A stretch of 64,000 bases of DNA from Anseranas semipalmata (Eukaryota; Chordata; Aves; Anseriformes; Anseranatidae): the NCBI GenBank assembly GCA_013399115.1, contig VXAA01000632.1, positions 119,926 to 183,925 of the forward strand, read 5' to 3'. The notes beneath the pieces were generated by a model. It had not been told where the DNA came from. It saw only the letters and a program-made list of their open reading frames with translations, and searched no databases. Both the position numbers and the translations under genes were made by a program. Of this stretch, positions 34,565 through 48,600 are shown piece after piece; position 1 is the first letter of the stretch, and the number at the start of each line of letters is the position of its first letter.

Positions 34565-37500
34565 TTAGATTATTTTAACCCTTTGTAAACCTTTCCACTC
34601 TGAGATAAAACAGAGTCCTTTTCTTCATGTTATAATCATAACAGTATGTATTTCGTGTTGACAGAAGAAAGATTGAGCATGGGTCCTGCATGGCTATGTA
34701 GTCTGGGGAGAGGTGATGAAACTTCTCCATTACCCAGCCCTTGTAGCAGGAGCCAGGCACAGTCATAGTCCCTGAACGCAGGAGAGGGAAGGTAACGGGC
34801 CATAAACAGAATATGGAAAAAATCAAGAACAAATTGAAAAAATGGCTTTGCCTGCCTTTGCGTGTAGTCAGTAGTGGGCTCTGCTGGAGGTGAGAGAAGA
34901 CCAAGCCCCACTCCAGCTAAGAAAAATTCCAGCGCTGGTGTAGCCCAGAGCCATGCTGCAGCATGTGGTGTAGTGCATGAGAGGGTGGTGGACATCGCCG
35001 TGCCCAGAATGACCTGGCATTGCTCCTAGATGCCCTGGGAAGGGCCTCAGTTACCTCTCTGGAGAAAGCACTTGGATGAACAGAGAGAGAGTAGCAATGC
35101 CATGTGTGCAGCATACACAAGCAGCGCGGGGCACCGAGATGGGCCAATGGCACAGATATCACCGACTGTTGCCCAGCAGGCTCTCGAGCTGTTTCTGCAT
35201 CCGCAGTGCTGGTTTCTCACAGGCATGCCATGCTTGAGCCCTGAGGCTTTGAATGGGATTTCCATTTTAATTCTTTTTCTATATATATTAAACTATGATC
35301 ACTTCTTGCAGTGTACAGGAATGAATTCTGGCCAAAAGAAGGCAAACAGGAACAATTTCCAAAGAGAAGTTGAAGCGCAGGACAGAACAGCCAGGCTGTT
35401 AGGTAGGTAGGACAGAAAGACAGCCCTATAAGTACCTGAGGAAAACAGATATTGAGTCACACCAGGAGGACACATGTATGTGGGCCACCAGGGGAGCCAG
35501 TTATTTCTTACTAAGCCCTGGTGGAGTTCTCCATTATCACATTCACTTTTTTATTTTTTCTTTTAAAAAAACTCCATTCCTGTCGCAATGTTTCTGTTTT
35601 GTAATAAACTCCTCAGGGACATCTACAGAACTGTGTGCGAGGTAACTATTGCCTGTTATTCCCTACTGAAGCTCTAACTGTTCCCCCTCTTTTCTTTAAA
35701 TCACTGCCCCAGGACTCTACCTCCACCCAGCCATGGTGACGTGTGCTGCACCCCAGGGAGTAATCCCCATATTTTTAACCTACAGAGTTTTATCATAGTC
35801 AGAACTGAACTGCGGGTGAGGACACGAGCATGTGATTTGTGTGCTGAGCTTCAGCGTCTTGGCTTTGGAGAGGAAAGTGCAGCTTGCTGATGAAGGCTTG
35901 TGGTTTTCCTGTTTGTTGTCTGGGAAAAAAAAAAGCATGTGGAGGTGGGGTGCAAGTGGGCAGAGTGGGGCAAAAAAAAAAAAAAAAAGGAAGAAAAAGA
36001 AATAAAAGGCATAAAGATGTATTTCTAAGTAATGAAGATGCTCAAGTCTCGTTGTTTTACAGGTTGAAAAGAGTGCAGCATCCCAAAGGTAACAGGATCA
36101 GACACCACGATCTGTGAAGCATGGACCTAATGTCTATCCAGTATTTGACATGCGTGCCATGGTTTTGCATGCTGCAACACGGCTGCAACTTCTAGAAGCT
36201 AAAGGGTTTTGGTCTGCTCAATAATGAAGCCAAAGAGCCTTTGCATGTAAGAATGTTTCAAGCTGTCCAGCAACACTGCTGCCCAGCCAAACAGGCAGTT
36301 GCTGTAAAAGGATAAAGAGCTTCCTGCCAGCCTCCTGCACTCCGTTTTGTTTCATTACATGCTTTTGCCACACTAAGTGATTTTAAAACCAAAGGGCTTG
36401 CTTTCCTGGTAAAAGAGGGTGGACAGAATTGTGAAAGATGAAGGATGTCTAATCTGTGGCTTCCAGGAGTGTATGATGTGCAAGGTCGGTTAAGAATGTA
36501 CTCACAGATTGTACATCTTTCTTTTACATGGACTATTCAAAACTGACCATTATTAATGTATTCTTTATCAAAATGCAATAATAAATATTACTGATTTTAT
36601 TCATGAAATAAATTAAACACAACTGTTCAAAAACACTACAAATTCAAAAATTTCTAACTTAAAAGAATGTGCATACAGTAGTGGCATAAATATTTCATGG
36701 ATAACTTGAAATTTTGCTCATATATATTGACAACTTCAAAACCAGTTTTCTGCCACTGCTTTTGCCAAGCAAGCCCAACTGTCCATAAAAAGGAAGTGTG
36801 AAATGGCCATGAGCATATCACCCAGCTCTAGAAAGTAACGATTCCTCAGTTGATAGAGAAAATAAATTGCTTTAATATATGATATACCAAGCCTCCAAAC
36901 ATGTGTGGATTCCTACACTGAAGCCCAGCCCTGTAGATAAATGCAATCTCTGTCTGTACATTTAAAAATATATTTGCAGCTGTTTGTATAAGTGACACAT
37001 TCCATAATATTTTTGTTAGCAACAGCCCAATATTGATTTTGAATAGCAATAATTTCTAAGCCTTAACTGTGAAAAAAACAGAATCTTGCCCCCATGGTGT
37101 TAGATCTGAGAAGCCAGAAATGTCATAGTAACTATATAGCCATACACCAAATCTTTGTTTAGATAAAATCATTTGCTTACTCAAATTTATAGCAGAACTG
37201 ATATTGCTATCTACAAATTGATATCAACAGTTAAAGAGATTCTATAGGTTTTTGACATTCAGTATGTTATACAGGTTTAAAAAGGCTCTGGAAAATGGAT
37301 GAACTATCTAAGCTGAACAACTTTCCACTTGTAAAAGTGCTTCTCATAGTACCGAGAACTCAGATTTAATACTTAGTCTTGCTTGTTTAAGCACATGCTC
37401 AAACGTGGACAGGTTTTTCATATTTTAATCCTGACAGAACAATGCAGTCTCCTCAGAACCAATGTTAAATGAAAAAATGACAGACGTATCTGATTAGGGA

Positions 37501-38599
37501 AGATAATTTAAGTAATACTTATTTTTAATGCTTCACTTAAGCAATACTATTTTATGTCTTCAAACACATACAAAACTCTTCTCTTTCTGCTGTTGATTTA
37601 TACTACAGCTTGCACAGCACAGATTCTTATAAAAATAAGATTTTGAGTTGATTTAAGTCCCTAACATATTGTAAGAGCTCTATTATATATCCCCCAAACA
37701 CAGTGTGATGGATCCTATATTTATGCTGTGCTTCCTTCTTCACAAGCATAATTTCCATTTGCCAGATAACAAGTCAGATAAAATGTCTAAAACAAAAATA
37801 TACTTATGCACAAAACTGTTTGAAAAGGATAATTTATCTTATGGAATAGTCAGAAACCTAGAGAATGATCTTTGATTAATACAAATAATAGAAAATATCC
37901 TAAATAACTTTTGCTCCTGGTAAGCTTCCAAGCAAGTAATCCACAAAATATGACTTTCTTCATTGGAAAGGTTATAAAATTTGTTTGTTGGAGGTAGGGA
38001 AGGAAATGTAATTAAAGGCTAAATTCAGTCTCACATTTCATCTTAACTAAAAGAATATGTGTGATTTGGATATAAGTCACCTAGGCACTTTTTTTTTTTT
38101 TTTTTTTTTAAGGCAGTGCACATTGTCAGCAAATCAAATTATCCAATAGCAGAAGTACATCTGGCTGAGCTGACTATGCCAGGTAACCTTAAATAGAAAC
38201 TCTGCAGCAGTTAACTCTGTTGCAACACTGGGCTTTGCTGGTAATACTTATCAAAAGTTCCCCTTTGTAGCATTTCTATAAAAAATAAAAAGGGAAGAGG
38301 TGAAATGAAAACATAAAACTTGTTGGGGTTTTCTGTATTTATAAAAAAAAAACCCTTTGCAGTTGGAAATGCTTACAAAGGCATATATAAAATACAGCAA
38401 CTCCAGTTATTTTTAACTGCATATGGTCTACATAAAACGAAGTTATAGATCATAGAAGCTATAATGAAGGCAAGTTAAAGACCATAGCAATTCAAAGTAC
38501 TTTAGCTAGTCTTGAACTTATAACGTATTCAGGTAGTACTTCAACATTCAAAGGACAAACAAAACAAATTTCTCTGTTATCGGCCATAAAAGAAAATAT
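34565..38599. other. Non-coding sequence, no gene recognised
   Basis: GC-richer sequence at about 34660-35260 holds five overlapping open frames on both strands (72 to 126 codons). None is recognised and their mutual overlap argues against a gene. Homopolymers occur at about 35971-35988 (A) and 38089-38109 (T). The part at 36500-38080 is very AT-rich and has only one notable frame, on the minus strand (67 codons). Confidence 0.5.
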
Positions 38600-38960
38600 T
38601 AGTTTGTTGGCTTGGTAATTGTTTTAAGCATATGAGTGGCATCCTTATCCTGGATGCCTTGCACGCATGAATTTACATTGGTTGCAACTTTTATTTGCAT
38701 AAAAGTTGATTTGACAAGATACATTGTGGATATTTGCATTGTCTGCTACATTTTAGATTAAAATCAGGTTCTGGACCCTCACTGCCTCACAAGTCACTTT
38801 TTAACTGAGACAAAGCATTCAGTTCTGGGGCTGAGCACTCAACTCAAAAAACCTTCTTTCCCCCAAGGCAAATACTGTATGAAAATAAATGAAAACCCAA
38901 ATTTTGCTGGTCAGCTGTTTTGCATATATAAATGGTCAGTTCCATATGCAGACAAGTGGC
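38600..38960. promoter_or_regulatory. Candidate conserved non-coding element with two POU octamers
   Basis: Two exact ATTTGCAT octamers lie 39 bp apart (38693-38700 and 38732-38739) in complex sequence without simple repeats or long open frames. Paired octamer sites are typical of POU-factor-responsive enhancers. The sites are seen directly. Conservation and function are inferred. Confidence 0.3.
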
Positions 38961-41900
38961 CTGAAACCTTGGTTCTTAATCTTTGACAAGACTTGGAAAT
39001 GCTCTTTTTTGTCCAGTCTCAAGTAAATTTTAGCTTCATTCTGTCTTCATTATTTCAGTGAGGCTATGCATAAAACAAGCTACTATACGATATGAATAAA
39101 AATGGCAAAATCTGACCTAAAGTGAATTACCACAGGGAAAGAAAGAGAATTACAAAAGAAAGACAGTGCACCAAGAAAGCATGTTTGAGCAGATGTGCCA
39201 CAACATGCACACAATGCATTTGTAAGCTAAACCATTTCTCCACGCTTTTAAAGTCAATTGTGCATTGTGAATTATTATAACAAATACAAGTTCAATTTTC
39301 AACTTAGAACAAATGAATCAATGTCAAACAGAGTCATCTGTGCCACCTATGTCAGAATCTCCTTTTGCAGAAATCTCTTTATTGTATATAACTTATACTC
39401 TTTGAGCAAAGAACAATTATATTTTTGGCACATGGATTAAATGTTGTGAGGCTAAATCCTCCAAATAGTTGCTTCATTGATGCATCTTGGGTTTTACTAA
39501 CCTTAGCTGCTTTAACCTAAAGCTTGCTGTGAGTTGTGTAAACTAAAATTATGGATCTCTCCTCATTTTCCCAGTTATTTCCCTCCAAATATTCCCTTTT
39601 GTCTGATCCCTAAGCAAAGGACTAAAAATATGTTTGTACAGAAATTGTAGCGATAATGACCCTGGCCTGTGCTTTGGCCTATCACATCCCAAGTGACATA
39701 AAAGAATTTCAGCTAAGGTAAGCTGAAGGGCATATGTGCTTTCTGAAATAGTTCAATAAGTTTTGCTAGAGCCACACAGAAGAAGAAATGGCAGAGACAT
39801 TCTCTCTGCTGCACACCCACTCTCAATGTATGGAATATTGATGATTCTCTGGTTAACTCAAAGCTTAAAATGTCTGGCTACAACTTCTTCTTGATGTTAA
39901 AACATATGTCTTTCTAGCATATGCTAACGAAAAGGTAAGTGTACAAATCCCTGATAATTTAGGTGCGACCACACTCCAAGCTGTTCTGGAGATTACACTG
40001 TGTAGCATGTTTCTCATGCAGTTCATCATAGAATTTTTATACAGCAATTAACTAACCTCAATTTACTGAATACATTCAGTTAAGGTGGCATCTTATGACT
40101 ATGAATTTGAGAATGTTGACATTAGTAAACCTGGGCTGTTTAACTTTGTGAAGACCGGACACATCAATAGGTTTGCACACTTCGTCTGACACAGATGCAA
40201 CAACTCCCTCAATATTTTCCATTTACCTCTCATATGCTGTAAGTTATAAAATGTATTTTGTAAATCACAGGTCTGATGTAAGTGCTCCACTGATCCTGGA
40301 GTGTGAGATTGGATGTAGTATGGGCTGTACTGCTGAGTTTGGTTTGCAAATGGAAATAGGTAATACTGCTGAATGCCTATAAAATATTTCTGCCTATGCA
40401 AAGGGAATTCAGACTTTTCAATGGGTGATAGCAGCAGTAGCCTGACCATAGCAGTGTAACACATGAGTCAGAGAAGGGGGAACATTTGACCAGACAAACT
40501 GGCACAAAGTTATTTTTGTACAAAAGAAAGGCATTAAATATCTACTGACTATAGAGAGGAGGAGGAAGAAAGATCTTGGTCTCCAAACTCTGATCAGCTG
40601 GACTCCCACGCAGTTAACTGGGTGCATTTCAGATTTATCTACCTTAGCCAGGGCTCTGAGTCACCCTTGCTCAGCACTAAATCTTCACCTTCACAGACTC
40701 TCATGCTTCAAGACTCTATCTGTGAGTTCTGTAGAAGGCCTTCCTCTCTCCTATGCAGGGGATCTTGAAATCATCATTATCAGGTAGGATAAAAAGCGGG
40801 AAAGGATAAGTCATAACAGAACTGATAAAACCCACTGGCTGTTGGATCCAGGGGAAACACATTCAGATAAGGGGAAGAACACCTCTCTCTCCTTTCCCAG
40901 CTATGCTGTGGCCACCTCCCACAACCACCCATCGAGGTCTCTAATGCTGCCATAGCAGCTAAGGAAAAAAGCAAGAACTGTGCTGAAACTTGGATGGTCC
41001 CTGGACTCCCTAGGGTGTCCTCAGTTGATCGACCTCTTCATTAGGAGCTGCCAAGAGCAGCAATCTGCACAGGTACTTGGGATGACAATGTCACAGACCA
41101 CAAGATATGTTGTCATAACCCCTGGGTATCGCTAACCACCCTTCAAGCAAATCCAGTCCCAGGAGTAAAGCTCCAGGAGATCCAGCACAGTTTCTGACCT
41201 GGGGTGTTTGCCCCTTCCAGTGGTGACCATGGTCATATGTCTATCTTCATGTGACCTCACTGGTCCCACCAATTAATTTGGAGGTGTCTGTCTGCAGGCA
41301 GCTTGCTCCTACAGCCCAAATTACCTGTTGACACCTCTTGCTTCTGTTCCACTACCCTTTGCTTTTGAAGGACCATGGACTGGTCTCTGAGGTTGCAAGA
41401 TTTTTCTCTCTTGCTACTCTATGTGCTCAGAGACTGCAAGGTTTTTTTTTTTTTTTTTTTTTTTTTTCAGTGAATGAAGTCTACCATCTTATCCTTAAAT
41501 TGTATTTTTTATGTTAAAAAATGAGTTCCGCACAAATCTGCATGACTGCACACATTTGTGACCCAGCGTTGTTAAACAACAACTAACCAAAACCTTCAAC
41601 CAGAATTGGAAAATATTTTTTTTTCCTGAGATTTGAAAAACACTGGTTTGAGTCTTTTTTTGCCATGGTTTTTGACTTTTGTGTGCTTCTATGCTCACAT
41701 GTGTGAAGTGCTGAGTCACAAGAAAGTTTTCCAGCCCAGTTCTGTGCCACTGTGAAGCTCATTGCTCTAAAATCATGTTCATATAAAACATCTGCATATT
41801 TGGGTGCTTCTCTGAGCTCAGTTTGGCATTCAGGCCTTTGGAGAGCTGCCCAGGACAACAAGAAAGTTCTGCAGCATTTACATGATCTGACCCCACCTCA

Positions 41901-43174
41901 GCAGAGAGGCAGAGTGGTGCCGAGGTGCAGCTCCTGCTCCATCCCTGTCCCACTTGGAGCAGAACCGGGGGGGTCCCCGACTGGTGGCCAATCCTTTTTC
42001 ACTGTCTGTGGCAGGGAGACAGTGAAGAGTAAATAAATCTAATCCCTTAACTCTAAATATTCTTGCTTCTCTTTTCTTTTTCCCAAAATCTTATCATGTG
42101 AATGCAGTGTAGATTTTTGGTTTAATAAAAATAATAATGGCTCAGGATGCAGGAAAATGACTCACATGGAAGCAGTCCAGCTCTCCGAGTTGGTTCTAGT
42201 CAGGTCATGATGAATCAGATGACCCTTATCTTAGTTTAAGACTGTGAATAAAAGCCTCTCCCTTCTACGACCCGGCCAATTTTTGTTACGTTATGCAGCA
42301 TATCTCCTTCCCCTCTCGCATTTCATAGCTCTGCAAATCTGCCTATTACCTTCACTGCAACATTTCCCGTGCATACCTCCCTCCTGAATTCACCTCTGAG
42401 TAAATCCTCATCTATGCTCTGTAATTTCCCCTTCTTATGTCTTCTTTTTCCTTTTTGCCCTCCCTGAGCCCCAGTTTTATCACTCTTTTTGTTCAAGACG
42501 AATACCACCGTATGCTTCCTCATGCGTTGTTACACATGACCTACATCCCACCCAAGCCAAAATTGCTTTACTTGCTTTAAAACCCTCAGTGGACTTGTAC
42601 CTTGGACCCTTGAAAATTTTCAGTTGTATTTGAAACCAGAGCAGAAAATAGACCCTTTCTTATTTTTATCACTTTCAGAACATAAACTACAGCAAGACTT
42701 TCTAAACAAGGGATGCAAAACTGTTTTTCTTTCCCCAACTACACAGTTCATAAAGGTTTGAATTTAAAACTGTAGTTCTTGATCACCTTGCCTTACAATA
42801 AAAATAACAGATTGGATAACAAATCCCATGTGGGTGACCTTTCTATTCCCTTAGTAGCACAGTTGTGGACACCCTGTCCTATGTTACAAAGTAGTAACTG
42901 AAAAAGCAGATGAAAGGAAAAATAATATTTAGCATTGTTATGTGAAGGAGAAGTCACAGGTCCTGCTCCAGATCAAGAGCTAGCCTGGCTTAGCTAGAAA
43001 AAGACATGTTCCCATAACTGGACTAGTTTTTGTTTCACATTTCTGCCTTTTTTGCTCAGAGACAGAGGGAAACAGGGAGACTGCAGGAAGAGGACTAACC
43101 TGTGTTACACTTGAGTAAACTCAGATTAAGAAACAAAGTGGCAAAAAGTGTGAATTCAAGAAGTGATTACACAA
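38961..43174. other. Non-coding sequence, no gene recognised
   Basis: Open frames of up to 121 codons (40099-40464, minus) were read and not recognised. The segment 40980-41440 is GC-richer and ends in a 26-base poly(T) at 41442-41467. It could be an old repeat or LTR relic, but no terminal repeats or family could be identified. Confidence 0.45.
41442..41467. repeat. Poly(T) run
   Basis: Twenty-six consecutive Ts at the end of a GC-richer segment. Confidence 0.9.
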
Positions 43175-43380
43175 GCTCATGGAAGATCAGTTGGAAAATT
43201 CAGCTGTCCCCAAACAGCCGCAAACTCAGAAAGTCCCTAAAACACAAGTTACCAAAAGCCAGGAAGGCATACCAGCATCCTATTCTTATACGGCTTCCCG
43301 AACTAGCCACTGTCAGAGACAGGGTACTGGGCTAGAGGGAATTTTGGTTTGGCCCAGAACAGACTTTCTTATATTAGTAG
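43175..43380 (+). mobile_element. Ancient CR1-like LINE 3' tail
   Basis: The block GCCACTGTCAGAGACAGGGT at about 43305-43324, followed by ACTGGGCTAGA, TTTGGTTTGGCCCA and TTCTTATATT, is the 3' end of an old sauropsid CR1 subfamily. Upstream sequence from about 43175 (an AAGCTCATGGAAGATCAG block, then TCCCTAAAACAC) fits the preceding 3' UTR in the same order, with many changes. No frame survives. The resemblance is to the subfamily common in turtles and crocodilians and seen as old relics in birds. Confidence 0.8.
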
Positions 43381-45646
43381 GAGTTGTTGAACATCTCTTG
43401 CTAATCTTTAATGAGAGCAGCCTTGCACCACCAGGGCAAAGCCATGCAGATGACCGACTCCTGCTCGCTTGCCTTAACCTCTCACCCACACCATCTTGCC
43501 CTCCCACACGCTTCTGAAAATCTGAAACACAGCAAAAGCTCTTACTATAATATATAACCCTGCAGTAAACTAGGCGAAAGGAGTGCCACACCTTGTACCC
43601 AGTCTCCCTTTCCTGCATTCAGAGCTCTTAGTGTATGAATGGGGCTGCACAGGGTTAAAGCTTGTTTGGTGCATGACCATTCACGACCAAAATGGATGAG
43701 CATCTCTGATGCTCCCATCTGTCTGCTCACCCCATGTCTGGAGCCATCCATGAGATGCTGGTGCCCACACTGCGTGCACGACTACACGAGGGAAAAGACA
43801 GCGCATAGCTGCTTTCCTATAATTACCAAATATCACTCTACCTGCAGATAGGGATGTGAATAAAACAGCTTTCCCCTTTTCTCTGCAAAAACTCCAATTT
43901 TCTGCTGTTCAAAACTGTGGGTAGCAGACGATCAAGTTGCAACTACACCAGTGTGAAACTGCCGTTGCGTCACCAGCTTGCAGACGCTGTTACAAAACTG
44001 AGGCAAGACAAGGCTCTGGGAGGTTCACAAGTGTTTCAACATAACCTGAACAGAGTTAAAAGGAAGCCTGGACTAAATCTGGAGATTTCTGAATTTGACT
44101 ACATACAGCTTGAGAGTCAGTTGTGTCATCCCTGAGCGTAGAAAACCTTGTCAGCCTTTAGTTGATATGCACTGGATGTTTGGTATTGAAGATCTTCACT
44201 GTATTTTTAGGTTCATTCAGTTAGAATCAAAAGACAGCTTAGGGGAGACAAGCCCACATATGTGGAGTACAAAAAGATACCAAAAAAAAGAAAAAAACTT
44301 GCACGAAGCTTTTGCGAATGCAAACTGCAAACCATGGTTTGCTGAGTTTAAATCCAACTGTAGTTACTAGTTATCTGCAGTTCTGATAAATATTCATGTA
44401 TCATATGTTCATATCTGACTGCAAGAAAGCAAAAAAGATTCAGAGAGCTTTGTCTGCCCTATGAGCTTTTTATCTGTGCTTTAGTAACCTCCTTATACTT
44501 AGTAAATAGGAATGTTTCTTTGTTCAGACTTTAACACTTTTAATATCCATGCAGATTCAACAAACCTTTGTTCTAAAATGCTTTGTGCCCATTAGGGCTT
44601 TTGATTATAGATTACACCACCATTTGATTTATTTATTTATTTTTCTCATGGGCAACATATTCTTCTTTCATTGAGCAATATTCAGAAACTTGGAAATCTA
44701 ACCTGTGTTTTAGTCTCAGGACAGGCACATTCTTATGGTAAAAACCTCCCCAATTGAACTTGGGATTCATTCAACTCTTGTATGGTTGATACTTAGCCAG
44801 GTTAATTATGCAATCACCCCAAGTAGGAGAGGACAGCAGGATACATGAGCATTTTTCAAAGACTTGTTTTTAGTACAGAGACAGTTTTCTGGAATCAAAT
44901 AAAGAAAATTGAGAATGTCTGTGATTTACAGTGAACTGGCACTCTGAAAATGCAGGGATTTAAAAGATCAACAAGGACAAATTTACAACCATTTAGAGAA
45001 TGATTACAGCATGTGTCTACATATCCAAGTTAGCTTTAATCATGCTACCTTGGGTACCAACAGCAGAATAGCTGTGGCAGCACTGGACTGCTGTACAAGC
45101 TTGCTTGGGACCCTGGATGTTTTCTCAGGCAGTTGGCCTGAACTAAAGTCCATTCTGATATGGCCCCACTGCTGCTGGTTTGCCTGGAAGCCAAATTAAA
45201 ACCAGTTTGGTTGGCCTATATGTCCTACAGCTGCTCTGATGACTTCTGGAGGTGGGGCTTCTTGCAGCCCCTAGCCACACCGCTCGTGCACGCAGGGCAC
45301 ACCGCGTCTGCAGGGCTTTCTGTTTAAGCAGACAAACATGCTGCTGCATCCTGGCCCAGGCAGGGAGCAAGGGAGAAAGTGCCACTGCTGAAGGAAATAT
45401 TTTATCTTTCTGTTTTTATTTATTCATGAATTTCAGATACAAAAAAAAAAAAAAAGGAAGCATGACCTCAGCACTGGTCCTACAATATTGGCTGCCAAGG
45501 GCAGCAAGGCTGATGGGGTGGAGGATGTAAGCAAGCCCAGCAGAGAAAATAAAATCTTTTTGTTGCAATGTCTCATTATGATTTGAGGTCTTGGTGCCTT
45601 TCTAGTCACAACCTTTCTAACCTGGACACAATACCCTAAATGGAAG
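43381..45646. other. Non-coding sequence, no gene recognised
   Basis: Several overlapping short frames lie at 43300-44370 and 45140-45530, none recognised. A short ATTT tandem lies near 44630. The poly(A) at about 45439-45454 falls inside an open frame, which is an artefact. Confidence 0.5.
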
Positions 45647-45690
45647 GTGGAGCCCACAACTTTCCAGAGGTCCTTTCCTACCCGTCCCAC
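45647..45690 (+). mobile_element. Possible CR1 3' end scrap
   Basis: The stretch TCCAGAGGTCCTTTCCTACC, preceded by a GGTGGAGCCC block, resembles the conserved CR1 3' UTR segment in which the equivalent stretch reads close to TCCAGAGGTCCCTTCCAACC. The flanks do not extend the match and no terminal repeat is visible, so this is a weak call. Confidence 0.35.
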
Positions 45691-48600
45691 TCCCATGTTG
45701 GTTCCCATTTCAGCTTGTAAGAAGAGGCTGGAAGTGTTGCCAAAGAAAAACTCACTATGACATCCCATACCTACAACAGAGAGTAAAATGTTCCTTTGGT
45801 CCTGCCATCGTATAGATTTGTAATGTAATATACAGCCCTGTTCTTGAGCTTGGATGGCTGTCACAAGGCTGCCATCTAAAATGAAAACAGCTTAATGCAA
45901 ATGGGATGCCAGCTCTCAGTATTTAAAAATCATGAGACAGAATCCAGAAAGTCAGAAGATTGGCTTTAAAATCATGGCAGTTCAAGAGACAAGAATTGAA
46001 TTGGTTTTAATTGTTTTGCTCTACTAGATTCATGTTTTTAAGTTTTTTTCTTAGTAGACACATGGGCTGGAAAGACACTTTTAAAAGGTCTACATGTTCA
46101 CATTAACAACCTTACTCCAGCACTTGGAGCTTTAGGGGAAATACCAAATATCAAAAGATTTGTGTTAAAATTACAAAAGTTGCCAATGCTTCAAAACAAA
46201 ACAAAACAAAAACAAAACAGAAACAAACAAAAAATCCCCCACAAAATTTGGCTTTAAAAAACAAACTATTTATTAACTAAATCCTATGCTGTCAATCTAG
46301 CTAGTGATTGTAGATAACTCTAAACAAACTTCAGACACCTCAAAAAGACCTGATTTCTCAGAGGGTGCGTGCTTGGTTATAATAATTTAGGCCAAAACTT
46401 TTATGAAAAGAACAAAATGATTCTGATTTAACATCAGCCAAAAGGTTTGGAAATCATTTTTTTCTGAACTCTAAGATCTCCTCAGAGATCCTTACAAAAA
46501 AAGAAAAAAAAAGTAGGAATGTGCAGCTTTAAATTCATATTTTAACATTTCCCATGGCCCACATATGTGCATGCTCTCTCTCTTTCCCCATTCCTTCACC
46601 ACCGATCTCTGCTGGTCAGAAGATAAACCCATCCATGTCACCTTCTGCTAATACTAAGAAAGGCAGCAAGAAATAAAAAATCAAGTCCCTGTCATATTCC
46701 ATCGAGCACGCTGGCTAGATACGGATGTCTCGCCCCCATTTACAATCTGAACCAAAAGATTTGAAGCCAAGAAAGCAGCTGGCACAATAAAAACAGTAAA
46801 AGCTCTAGCTGGCACCTCATGCTGACAATGACTAGCCAAATCTCCATGGGGAAAAATGCCAGTATAGATTTCTGTGACAAAAACAACAAAATAGATTTTT
46901 GTCAATGTACATAGATTTGACAGGAAGTCAGACAAATCTATCAATAATGAGTGACATATATCTGCAATATTCCCAAACAAAATGGTACATTTGACGACAA
47001 ACTGAGAAAATGAACTAATTGTGTTACGCATGACACACATTCATCTGGACTTTTTGATCATAAGACTGTAATCCATTAATGCAGGTTATGCTGCAGTTAC
47101 CCCAGGAAGAAATGATCAGGTACACCAATGTATTTCTCAGTGCGTTCTCAAGCATCTTTCAAAACACTAGTATTTCAGAAGGGGACAAATCACTTCTGAG
47201 GATCTTGCAGTTAAAGTCAAGCATTTATGAGATGGAAATGTGGATTTCCAACTCTGGCAGAAACTTTTTAACCAAAATCTCCATTTCCACACTTAGAAGA
47301 TCAGGACAATATTAAAAGCAGACACTAAAGAGCTGCCATTGTAGTCTTTTTCCTGAGTGACCATACACGAGATATAATATGTTGTGCTATTCAAATGAGA
47401 ACATTGCTTGTGCTCAGCTATCACTGAACAACACGTGTGAGAACTCACCATTTATTTTACAGCCTTATGTGTACTGTGTCGCATCATCCACATTAAGCCC
47501 ATGAGAACCAAGCAGCTCTGTTTTTGGAAAGATCTCTGTTCTGTAAGAAATTTAACTAGAAGCAAACAAACAAAAAATTAACTATTTAAGAACTTTATTG
47601 ATCAAGCTGAATCTAATATAATGTTAATGTATTGCAAGTCAAGCCTCTTATCATACATAGCATGGTGCACCTTAGTGTGTGCTGATGGATGAGATATGAA
47701 AGATCTCCAGGTGTGTAGATTTTTGCCCAACTTCTGGCCAAACAGTGGACAAATTCTGACTGAGTTACAAAGATATGATTGGGTTCAGAAGCCACAGTGA
47801 TTTGCTTAAAGTGAGTGTCTAGCAAGACAGATATGCAAACAGATGGCAAGACCCAGATAGAAAATGCTTTCTACGGGAAAAGACAGAATCTCATGAAAAA
47901 AATGTCTTACTCATACAAATTCTATAGAGCCTTTAAAAACATCTGAAGTAGTTGTCATACATAAATGAACTGGATGAGCCAAAGTCGTGTTTACTTGGGA
48001 AGAAGTGTGTCAAACACATTGTCCTGATTTACCATGAGACATTCACTGCCCCATGTTTCAGTATAAATTAGAAGAGTATGAAAGTTATGAGAGGTGTCCC
48101 AGCAACTAAGTCCTAGACATTTATTCTGAAATTCAAAAAGCACCAAAGATTTGGGAAGTCCTTTTTCATACACAGTTCACTGTCTGATGGAGAAGACCAC
48201 TGGAGCTGCCATCCTCATACCTCTAGAGCTTCTAGGACAACAGCTAAACCCTAGGCAAGAAAGCTCATAGAAGCTCCCCAAAAGCTACAGCTCTTCTGTA
48301 ACTATTTAAGAATATTGTACATTACCTTGATAGTCATGATGTTTGCAGCCTGAAAGTATTTAGTAAGTTTAATAGGAAACCATAAGAAAAGCAACCAGGA
48401 AGAGAAGGGTGTAACACAACCTCCACACAGCAAATATTTAAGGGAAATTAAGAACAAAAGGCCGAGCCATTTCTAGCCAAGCCTACATTTTGGTGTGGAC
48501 CCAAAGGGCTAAGCAAAAGAGTTAGGAAGAAATCTATAGCACGGTTTAAAATAAGTCTCTTCCTCAAAAGATGACAAAGTTTTAGGATGAACCAGGATAA

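Noticed and set aside
34575..35410. Cluster of overlapping open frames suggesting an LTR or gene
   Set aside because: The frames lie on both strands in a GC-richer patch. No terminal repeats, primer-binding site or recognisable peptide.
40980..41467. GC-richer segment ending in poly(T), considered as a retroposed copy or LTR
   Set aside because: No target-site duplication, terminal repeats or identifiable source sequence.
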